From JBFWNZ01 sp050250795 (GTDB lineage Bacteria; Pseudomonadota; Alphaproteobacteria; UBA8366): a stretch of 8,531 nt of DNA. Below are positions 1 through 5,345 of this stretch, one piece after another; position 1 is the first letter of the stretch, and every line of letters begins with the position of its first letter. A program made the translations under genes and the position numbers. Below the pieces are notes generated by a model. That model saw nothing but the letters and a program-made list of their open reading frames with translations, searched no databases and was not told the origin of the DNA. Location: positions 1 through 8,531 of the forward strand of contig JBFWNZ010000156.1 in assembly GCA_050250795.1 (NCBI GenBank). The letters are read 5' to 3'.

Positions 1-909
1 GACCCCGCCCTGGTTGCGATAATGCCCGGCGGCAAGCCGACGATGTTCTTCGCCATCCTGTTGTTCGGCGTGCCCGGCGCGGAGATCATGTTTCCCGACC
101 CCGGATTCCCGATCTACCGCTCGATGATCGAGTACACCTTCGCCAAGCCGGTCCCCATTCCGCTGCATGAGAAGAACGGCTTTTCCTTCAGCGCCGACGA
201 GGTGCTGTCGCGCATCACGCCCCGGACGCGGCTGATCATCCTGAACACCCCGGCGAATCCGACCGGCGGCGTCGTGCCGGAATCGGAGATGACGCGCCTG
301 GTCGCCGGGCTGATGGGCCATCCGAATGTCGCCATCCTGGCCGACGAGATATACAGCCGCATGCTCTACGAGGGCCGGCGGCATGTCAGCCTGCTGCAAT
401 ATCCCGACCTGCGCGACCGGGTGATCCTGCTCGACGGCTGGTCCAAGACCTATGCCATGACCGGCTGGCGCCTGGGTTTCAGCGTCTGGCCGAAAAGCCT
501 GATCGGCAAGGCCGTGAAGCTGGCCGTGAACTGCCATTCCTGCGTCAACGCCGCGACCCAGTATGCCGGCATCGCCGCGCTGGAGGGGCCCCAGGATGCG
601 GTGGAGGACATGGTCCGCGACTTCGACCGCCGCCGCCGCGTCATCGTGCCGCTGCTGAACGCGCTGCCGGGCTTCCGCTGCGTCGATCCGGGCGGCGCCT
701 TCTATGCCTTCCCGAACATCCAGGGCACCGGCATGAGCGCGAAGGAGCTGCAGAACCGGATGCTGGAGGAGGCCGGCGTGGCCACCGTCGCGGGCACCAG
801 CTTCGGCATCCACGGCGAAGGCTATATCCGCTTCTCCTACGCGAACTCGGTGGACAACATCCGGCGTGCGGTCGACCGCATCCGCGACCTGCTCGGAAAT
901 CTGGGATAG
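1..909 (+). CDS. PLP-dependent aminotransferase, class I/II (5' end missing)
   Basis: Fold-type I aminotransferase that moves an amino group between an amino acid and a 2-oxo acid using pyridoxal phosphate, in the cytoplasm. The frame is open from base 1. The ATG at 22 lies inside the conserved domain (PGGKPTMFF), so it is internal and roughly the first 90 residues are missing, judged by the usual family length near 390. Visible motifs, counted from that ATG: the NTPANPTGG loop (residues 75-83) with the cofactor-contacting Asn, ADEIYSRMLYEG (107-118) with the Asp and Tyr that contact the PLP ring, SKTYAMTGWRLGF (141-153) whose Lys142 (bases 445-447) should form the Schiff base, and a C-terminal YIRFSYANS whose Arg should hold the substrate carboxylate. 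Aspartate or aromatic specificity is possible but cannot be read here. It ends 256 bases before glnB, which has its own promoter. Confidence 0.93.
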   Translation, partial: DPALVAIMPGGKPTMFFAILLFGVPGAEIMFPDPGFPIYRSMIEYTFAKPVPIPLHEKNGFSFSADEVLSRITPRTRLIILNTPANPTGGVVPESEMTRLVAGLMGHPNVAILADEIYSRMLYEGRRHVSLLQYPDLRDRVILLDGWSKTYAMTGWRLGFSVWPKSLIGKAVKLAVNCHSCVNAATQYAGIAALEGPQDAVEDMVRDFDRRRRVIVPLLNALPGFRCVDPGGAFYAFPNIQGTGMSAKELQNRMLEEAGVATVAGTSFGIHGEGYIRFSYANSVDNIRRAVDRIRDLLGNLG

Positions 910-913
910 CATC

Positions 914-938
914 GGGGGACTGCCTGCCGGGCGCCCCC
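914..938 (+). terminator. weak hairpin after the aminotransferase gene
   Basis: GGGGG at 914-918 can pair with CCCCC at 934-938, with an inner GCC/GGC pairing between them. It lies just after the stop codon. No run of T follows, so it is at best a weak or Rho-assisted end, or an mRNA-stabilising structure. Confidence 0.25.
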
Positions 939-963
939 TGGCACAGCCCATAAATTATGCATC

Positions 964-980
964 TGCACAAACATTAGGCA
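964..980 (+). promoter_or_regulatory. NtrC-like binding site, distal
   Basis: The 17-mer TGCACAAACATTAGGCA matches the known enteric NtrC site TGCACCAACATGGTGCA at 13 of 17 positions and keeps the diagnostic outer TGCAC and GCA. Its centre (972) lies about 109 bases before the start point predicted from the sigma-54 promoter at 1055-1070. It sits in a locally AT-rich patch (950-975). The match was made by eye. Confidence 0.55.
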
Positions 981-1004
981 TGAAATGTTGCCGGACACAG
1001 GGAC

Positions 1005-1021
1005 TGCGCGCGGAGAGTGCC
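1005..1021 (+). promoter_or_regulatory. NtrC-like binding site, proximal (weaker)
   Basis: TGCGCGCGGAGAGTGCC keeps the TGC and GTGC outer parts of a 17-base NtrC site but is otherwise divergent. It starts 41 bases after the distal site, about four helical turns, so both would face the same side of the DNA. Its centre is near -68 relative to the predicted start point. Confidence 0.38.
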
Positions 1022-1054
1022 GGAAATAAAGGTTTTTGCGGGGCTTTCCCGCTC

Positions 1055-1070
1055 TGGCATGCGGCATGCT
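1055..1070 (+). promoter_or_regulatory. sigma-54 (RpoN) promoter of glnB-glnA
   Basis: TGGCATGCGGCATGCT fits the -24/-12 consensus TGGCAYG-N4-TTGCW with one mismatch (A for T at the twelfth base). The invariant GG and GC are separated by the required ten bases. Transcription should start near 1081, giving a leader of about 85 bases before glnB. A loose IHF-like AT patch (1025-1037) lies between this promoter and the NtrC-like sites. In relatives such as Azospirillum and Rhodospirillum, glnBA is known to have a sigma-54/NtrC-dependent promoter. Confidence 0.75.
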
Positions 1071-1145
1071 TTCAGGGCGGCAATTGGTAGCCGGCCCGCT
1101 ATCGACCCAAAGGCAGCGACGCTCCCTCTGAGTGCAGGCCGATCT

Positions 1146-1169
1146 AGGAGGACAATGCTAAGGCGATGA
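1146..1169 (+). promoter_or_regulatory. ribosome binding region of glnB with overlapping mini-ORF
   Basis: AGGAGGA at 1146-1152 is a near-perfect Shine-Dalgarno sequence but lies 13 bases from the glnB ATG (1166), more than the usual 5-9. Between them is an ATG at 1155 opening a four-codon frame (Met-Leu-Arg-Arg) whose TGA at 1167-1169 overlaps the glnB start as ATGA. A weaker AAGG sits at 1160-1163. The glnB start is still secure, because PII proteins begin MKKIEAIIKPFK. Confidence 0.5.
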
Positions 1170-1504
1170 AGAAGATCGAAGCGATTATCAAGCCGTTCAA
1201 ACTGGACGAAGTGAAGGAAGCCCTGCAGGAAGTCGGAATCCAGGGCATCACCGTCACCGAGGCGAAGGGATTCGGCCGGCAGAAGGGCCACACGGAACTG
1301 TACCGCGGGGCCGAATATGTGGTCGATTTCCTGCCCAAGGTGAAACTCGAGGTCGTGACCGACGACGTGCTGGCGGAACGCGCCATCGAGGCGATCCAGG
1401 CCGCCGCGCGCACCGGACGCATCGGCGACGGCAAGATTTTCGTCTACTCCATCGAAGAAGCCATCCGCATCCGGACCGGAGAAAAGGGCACGGAAGCCAT
1501 TTGA
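1166..1504 (+). CDS. glnB: Nitrogen regulatory protein PII (GlnB)
   Basis: Trimeric cytoplasmic signal protein that reads 2-oxoglutarate and ATP/ADP and, through uridylylation by GlnD, glutamine. In this family it controls NtrB and the adenylyltransferase GlnE. At 112 residues it has the standard length with every hallmark: the start MKKIEAIIKPFK, T-loop signature YRGAEY (46-51) with uridylylation target Tyr51, Gln39 and Lys58 at the 2-oxoglutarate/Mg-ATP site, and the C-terminal signature TGRIGDGKIFV (83-93) with Lys90, followed by Arg101 and Arg103 for ATP phosphates. Asp54 and the close glnA suggest GlnB rather than GlnK, since GlnK usually neighbours amtB. It is first in an operon with glnA, 67 bases downstream, behind a sigma-54 promoter with NtrC-like sites. 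No odd residues were seen. Confidence 0.98.
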   Translation: MKKIEAIIKPFKLDEVKEALQEVGIQGITVTEAKGFGRQKGHTELYRGAEYVVDFLPKVKLEVVTDDVLAERAIEAIQAAARTGRIGDGKIFVYSIEEAIRIRTGEKGTEAI

Positions 1505-1571
1505 CCGCGGCACCTGCGCCACGGCCTTCCACCGTTACCACCACTCACAGGACATCAGAGGGGACCGTTTC

Positions 1572-2993
1572 ATGTCGTTGAACTGCAAGACTGCGGACGA
1601 CGTTCTCAAGGCGATCAAGGATAACGACATCAAGTATGTCGATTTCCGCTTCACCGATCCGCGCGGCAAGTGGCACCACACCGCCCAGCACATCAGCACC
1701 GTCGATGCCGACGCCTTCCGCGACGGCATCATGTTCGACGGCTCCTCGATCGCCGGCTGGAAGGCCATCAACGAGTCCGACATGATCCTGATGCCGGACG
1801 CGACGACGGCGGTCATCGATCCGTTCGCGGCGCAGCCGCAGATGGTCGTGTTCTGCGACATCTACGAGCCGTCGACCGGCCAGCCCTATGACCGCGACCC
1901 GCGCTCGACCGCGAAGCGCGCCGAGGCGTATCTGGGCGAGACCGGCATCGGCGACACCGCCTTCTTCGGCCCCGAGGCCGAGTTCTTCGTATTCGACGAT
2001 GCGCGCTGGAGCGTGTCGATGAACAACACCTTCTTCTCGATCGACTCCGAGGAAGGCCCCTACAATTCCGGCACCGTGTTCGAGGAAGGCAACCCGGGCC
2101 ACCGCCCGGTCATCAAGGGCGGCTATTTCCCGGTTCCGCCGGTCGACTCCGGCACCGACCTGCGCGCCGAGATGGTCACGACCATGATCGAGATGGGTCT
2201 CGACATGGAAAAGCACCATCATGAGGTGGCGCCGTCGCAGCACGAGCTGGGCCTGAAGTACAACACGCTCGTCCGCTCGGCCGACAGCATGCAGATCTAC
2301 AAGTATGTCGTGCACATGGTCGCCCATTCCTACGGCAAGACGGCGACCTTCATGCCGAAGCCGATCCAGGGCGACAATGGCTCGGGCATGCACACCCACC
2401 AGTCGATCTGGAAGGGCGGCAAGAACACCTTCGCCGGCTCGCTCTATGCCGACCTGTCGGAGAACTGCCTGTACTACATCGGCGGCATCATCAAGCATGC
2501 GAAGGCCATCAACGCCTTCACCAACCCGCTGACCAACAGCTACAAGCGGCTGATCCCCGGCTTCGAGGCGCCGGTGCTGCTCGCCTATTCGGCGCGCAAC
2601 CGTTCGGCCTCCTGCCGCATCCCGCACGTCGCGAGCCCGAACGGCAAGCGCGTCGAGGTCCGCTTCCCAGATCCGGGCGCGAACCCCTACCTCGCCTTCG
2701 CCTCGATGCTGATGGCCGGCCTCGACGGCATCCAGAACAAGATCCATCCGGGCGACGCCATGGACAAGGATCTGTACGACCTGCCGCCGGAAGAGCTGAA
2801 GAACGTTCCGACGGTCTGCGGCTCGCTGCGCGAGGCCCTGCAGGCGCTCGACGCCGACCGCGCCTTCCTGACCAAGGGCGGCGTGTTCTCCGACGCGCAG
2901 ATCGACGCCTACATGGCGCTGCGCTGGGAAGAGGTGTACGCCTTCGAGCACACCCCGCACCCCATCGAATACGCGATGTACTATTCGGTCTGA
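1572..2993 (+). CDS. glnA: Glutamine synthetase type I (GlnA)
   Basis: Makes glutamine from glutamate, ammonia and ATP as a cytoplasmic dodecamer, the main ammonia-assimilating step. The 473 residues match bacterial GSI-beta. Visible: MFDGSSIAGWKAI (54-66), metal-binding FFGPEAEFFVFD (131-142), the HHHEVAPSQHELGLKYNTL block (215-233), the ATP-site block with GDNGSGMHTHQS (267-278), the glutamate flap NPLTNSYKRLIPGFEAP (318-334), NRSASCRIP (343-351) with substrate arginines, and adenylylation loop KDLYDLPPEE (399-408) with Tyr402. Presence of that tyrosine implies control by GlnE, itself steered by PII. The start is fixed by AGAGGGGA at 1557-1564, seven bases before ATG. The 67-base gap after glnB shows no clear promoter, so co-transcription is likely. 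A strong terminator follows at 3021. Confidence 0.98.
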   Translation: MSLNCKTADDVLKAIKDNDIKYVDFRFTDPRGKWHHTAQHISTVDADAFRDGIMFDGSSIAGWKAINESDMILMPDATTAVIDPFAAQPQMVVFCDIYEPSTGQPYDRDPRSTAKRAEAYLGETGIGDTAFFGPEAEFFVFDDARWSVSMNNTFFSIDSEEGPYNSGTVFEEGNPGHRPVIKGGYFPVPPVDSGTDLRAEMVTTMIEMGLDMEKHHHEVAPSQHELGLKYNTLVRSADSMQIYKYVVHMVAHSYGKTATFMPKPIQGDNGSGMHTHQSIWKGGKNTFAGSLYADLSENCLYYIGGIIKHAKAINAFTNPLTNSYKRLIPGFEAPVLLAYSARNRSASCRIPHVASPNGKRVEVRFPDPGANPYLAFASMLMAGLDGIQNKIHPGDAMDKDLYDLPPEELKNVPTVCGSLREALQALDADRAFLTKGGVFSDAQIDAYMALRWEEVYAFEHTPHPIEYAMYYSV

Positions 2994-3020
2994 TCCGAAA
3001 GCACGCCGACGCGTTCAAGG

Positions 3021-3053
3021 CCCCCGCCGGGAAACCGGCGGGGGTTTTTGTTT
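3021..3053 (+). terminator. intrinsic terminator of glnB-glnA
   Basis: CCCCCGCCGG (3021-3030) pairs perfectly with CCGGCGGGGG (3035-3044) around a GAAA tetraloop (GNRA type), followed by TTTTTGTTT. It is a ten-base-pair G/C stem with a U-tract, 27 bases after the glnA stop: a textbook Rho-independent terminator. Confidence 0.95.
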
Positions 3054-3074
3054 GCGCCGCCGCCCCGCTCCGCA

Positions 3075-3103
3075 TTCCGCAATCGCCCGCTTTGCCCTAT
3101 GCT
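3075..3103 (+). promoter_or_regulatory. candidate housekeeping promoter of the cysteine-rich gene
   Basis: TTCCGC (3075-3080) and TATGCT (3098-3103) are separated by 17 bases. The -10-like element is fair and the -35 poor. The position, 38 bases before the start codon and after the glnA terminator, is sensible, because the gene needs its own promoter. Confidence 0.3.
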
Positions 3104-3141
3104 GGGCGGACACGTCTTGCGGGTGTAATCCGGAGCCTGGG

Positions 3142-3450
3142 ATGATCCGTTCGCTGTTGCTCGCCATCGCGCTGCTTGCCGCCGCCGCGCCGGCCTCGCA
3201 GGCCGAGATCGCGACCGCCGGGGCGGAACCGCCCATGCAATGCGCCTCCGAGAGCCTGACCGCCCCGACCGCCGCCGGCGCGCCGCTCCGCGTTGCGCGG
3301 GCGAAGTCCTGCGAGGCCGGAACCGCCTGCCGCGAGGGCTGCCGGACGCGCTACAGCGTCTGCACCGGCTCGGGCGGCCATTCCGCCGACTCCTGCCGCC
3401 AGGTCCGCGACGCCTGCATCCAGAGCTGCAACGCCGCGAACTGCAACTAG
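3142..3450 (+). CDS. small secreted cysteine-rich protein, function unknown
   Basis: I do not recognise the family. The 102-residue product starts at ATG 3142, six bases after GGAG (3132-3135). A longer in-frame start at 3052 lacks these features and would bury the signal peptide. Residues 1-21 form a clear Sec signal peptide: MIRS, then a Leu/Ala-rich core, with likely cleavage after ASQA. The mature part of about 81 residues has nine cysteines. The last eight are spaced C-x5-C-x3-C-x6-C-x10-C-x6-C-x3-C-x4-C (residues 55-101), almost a mirror image around the central x10 loop. This suggests a disulphide-stapled helical hairpin in the periplasm (inference). No lipobox and no heme CXXCH motif are present. 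It lies alone between the glnA terminator and bolA, 88 bases from bolA. Confidence 0.82.
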   Translation: MIRSLLLAIALLAAAAPASQAEIATAGAEPPMQCASESLTAPTAAGAPLRVARAKSCEAGTACREGCRTRYSVCTGSGGHSADSCRQVRDACIQSCNAANCN

Positions 3451-3459
3451 GCCCCGCCC

Positions 3460-3488
3460 TTGCGCGGCCGCGCGCCGCGTCCTAGATC
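3460..3488 (+). promoter_or_regulatory. candidate promoter of bolA
   Basis: TTGCGC (3460-3465) and TAGATC (3483-3488) are separated by 17 bases and lie about 50 bases before the bolA start. Each hexamer is only a partial match to the housekeeping consensus and the spacer is very G/C rich, so this is tentative. Confidence 0.3.
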
Positions 3489-3538
3489 AGGGGCGGCAAT
3501 CGACACGATGAGCGATTAAGACGACGGGAGAGCGCGGG

Positions 3539-3862
3539 ATGCAGGTGCAGCGGACCATCGAGACGAAGCTTCGCGAGGCGTTCGCGCCCAGCCATCTGGA
3601 AGTGCTGAACGAGAGCCACCGCCATGCGGTGCCGCCCGGCTCGGAAAGCCATTTCAAGGTGGTCGTGGTCTCCGAGGCCTTCGCCGGCCAGCCGCGCGTG
3701 CGCCGGCAGCAGCAGGTCAACGCCCTGCTCGCCGACGAGCTGCGCAACCGGATTCACGCCCTGTCGATGGAGACGCTGACATCGGCCGAATGGCAGGCCA
3801 AGGGCGAGCGCGCGATGCAGAGCCCCGACTGCCTCGGCGGCTCGCGCCACGGCCGGGGCTGA
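3539..3862 (+). CDS. bolA: BolA-family protein with conserved His replaced by Gln
   Basis: BolA proteins are small cytoplasmic proteins with a class-II-KH-like fold. They pair with monothiol glutaredoxins around a [2Fe-2S] cluster, and E. coli BolA also acts as a stress and shape regulator. The 107 residues align with E. coli BolA without gaps through the core: LEVLNESHRHAVPPGSES (20-37), HFKVVVVSEAFAG (38-50), LLADELRNRIHALSMETLT (62-80), EW (83-84) and a tail SPDC like the SPPC of E. coli. The start follows GGGAGAG (3526-3532) by six bases. Oddity: where the family has RHR, with the histidine regarded as the invariant cluster ligand, this protein has R56-Q57-Q58, encoded CGG CAG CAG. His-to-Gln needs a single base change. 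The stop is 21 bases from the stop of the convergent PrpD-family gene. No glutaredoxin gene is adjacent. Confidence 0.93.
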   Translation: MQVQRTIETKLREAFAPSHLEVLNESHRHAVPPGSESHFKVVVVSEAFAGQPRVRRQQQVNALLADELRNRIHALSMETLTSAEWQAKGERAMQSPDCLGGSRHGRG

Positions 3863-3883
3863 CGCCGCCGGCGTTCCCGCCCC

Positions 3884-5302
3884 CTACCCCGCCAGCCCGC
3901 GCGCAAACGCGCGGCCCGAGATCCGGTCCAGCCCCAGCACCAGGTCGCGCACCCGCTCGGCGCGGTCGCGCTGCACCACCAGCATGGCGTTGTCCATGAA
4001 CTTGGCCTCGATCTCCGCGCCGGTCAGCGCCCGGTCGCCCGCCCCGCGGTTGATCGGCTCGTGGTGGGCCAGTTCGCGCCCGTCGCGCGTCCGCACCACC
4101 ACCCCGCCGGAATAGTAGGTCGGGAAGTTCGACCGCGGGTCGGCCTCGCATTCCGACCGGTCGGCCAGCGCCAGCGCGGCCGGGTCGGCCAGCGCCGCAT
4201 CGTCCAGCTCGCCCAGCCCGAACCGCCCATGCGCAAGGCAGGTGCCGACGATGTACTGGGCGCTGAACTTGGCGTCGTAATCGCTGTTCGGCCGCCGCTT
4301 CGCCGCCGCCGGCTCGGCGACCACATGCAGCACCTCCTCGGGCATGACGATGCGGATGCTCTCCACATCCTCGGCCTTCAGCCCGTGCCGCTCGCGCAGG
4401 ATCAGCGCCGAATCCGCCAGGCTGTGCGTGAAATGGCAGGTCGGGAACGGCTTGATCGCACAGGCCTCGGCCTCCCACCGCTGGCCCAGCCCCGACAGCA
4501 GGTCGTCCATGTCCAGCGCGGCCGTGTCCTCCGCGCCCAGATGCATGGCATAGATGCCGAAGCGCCCCTCATAGGGCCGGCCGCAGGCGACGAAGCCGCC
4601 CTTCGCCATATGCGCCGCCGTGATCCCGGCCACCGACGCCCAGCCGCAATGCAGCCGCTTGTTCCACGCCCCGTCCTCGGCGAATTCCTGGCTGGCCATC
4701 GCGGTGCTGACCACCACGCCCTGCGCCATCGCCAGCTGCTCGGGCGTGAGACGCATCAGCTTGCCGGCGATCAGCGCGGCGGCGAAATGCCCGACCACGC
4801 CGGTCGCGTGATAGCCGTTGCGGTGAAAGCCGAACCGCGCCGCCTCGCCGATCCGGATCGCCGTCTCCAGCCCCACGATATAGGCGGCCAGCATGTCGCG
4901 GCCCGGCGCGTCCAGCGAATCCGCCACCGACAGCGCCGTCGGCAGGGTCGCCGCGGTGGCATGCACCACCGACTTCATATGCGTGTCGTCATAGTCCAGC
5001 CCATGCACCAGTGCGGCGTTCATCGTCGCCGCGTCGCGCAGCGGCATGCGGTCGGGCATGCCGATCACCGAACAGTCGCCCGGCCCCGCCATCGACCGGA
5101 TGCCGTCCAGCATCCGCCGCGCGAACTCATAGCGCGTCGAGGCGATGGCGATGCCGATGGAATCCAGGATCAGCAGCTTGGCCCGCTCGCGCACCCGCTC
5201 GGGAATGTCGTCATAGCCCAGATCGTGGGCGAAGGCGGCGTACCGGGCGGCGATCGGCGGGCCGTCGCGGCGGGCCTGCATATGGGCGGATGCGTCGGTC
5301 AT
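3884..5302 (-). CDS. MmgE/PrpD family protein (2-methylcitrate dehydratase / cis-aconitate decarboxylase superfamily)
   Basis: Cytoplasmic enzyme of the superfamily containing 2-methylcitrate dehydratase PrpD and cis-aconitate decarboxylase. The actual substrate is unknown. The 472 residues match the usual 450-500. Family blocks: LLILDSIGIAIAS (43-55), HGLDYDDTH (100-108) followed by HATAATLPTAL (114-124), GYHATGVVGHFAAAL (163-177), NKRLHCGWAS (214-223), KPFPTCHFTHSL (284-295) and KFSAQYIVGTCLAHGRFGL (345-363). Asp103, Thr107, His114, His165, Lys215 and Lys284 fall where the decarboxylase keeps active-site residues, by my alignment from memory. The start at 5302 is chosen because GGAGGA lies seven bases upstream. 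The frame stays open for 204 codons further, but that part overlaps the upstream gene. No prpB, prpC or acnD lies nearby, so a propionate-pathway role is unsupported. It follows the TPR-glycosyltransferase gene by 43 bases and is probably co-transcribed. Confidence 0.93.
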   Translation of the reverse strand: MTDASAHMQARRDGPPIAARYAAFAHDLGYDDIPERVRERAKLLILDSIGIAIASTRYEFARRMLDGIRSMAGPGDCSVIGMPDRMPLRDAATMNAALVHGLDYDDTHMKSVVHATAATLPTALSVADSLDAPGRDMLAAYIVGLETAIRIGEAARFGFHRNGYHATGVVGHFAAALIAGKLMRLTPEQLAMAQGVVVSTAMASQEFAEDGAWNKRLHCGWASVAGITAAHMAKGGFVACGRPYEGRFGIYAMHLGAEDTAALDMDDLLSGLGQRWEAEACAIKPFPTCHFTHSLADSALILRERHGLKAEDVESIRIVMPEEVLHVVAEPAAAKRRPNSDYDAKFSAQYIVGTCLAHGRFGLGELDDAALADPAALALADRSECEADPRSNFPTYYSGGVVVRTRDGRELAHHEPINRGAGDRALTGAEIEAKFMDNAMLVVQRDRAERVRDLVLGLDRISGRAFARGLAG

Positions 5303-5345
5303 GGGCTTGTCCTCCGGGGCGCCGTCTGGGCGGCATTGGCGGCGA

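Noticed and set aside
22..909. ATG at 22 as the true start of the aminotransferase
   Set aside because: It falls inside the conserved PGGKPTMFF block, and the frame is open to base 1. The N-terminal part lies outside the window.
1545..2960. 471-codon open frame antisense to glnA
   Set aside because: It mirrors the codon bias of glnA in G/C-rich DNA. The translation is rich in Arg, Val, Gly and Asp without domain motifs, and glnA is unmistakable.
3052..3141. Longer start for the cysteine-rich protein
   Set aside because: It would overlap the promoter region, lacks a ribosome site and would place the signal peptide internally.
3862..3874. ACGCC-GCC-GGCGT hairpin between the convergent bolA and PrpD-family genes as a bidirectional terminator
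   Set aside because: Only five base pairs with a three-base loop and no T-run on either side; common by chance in G/C-rich DNA.
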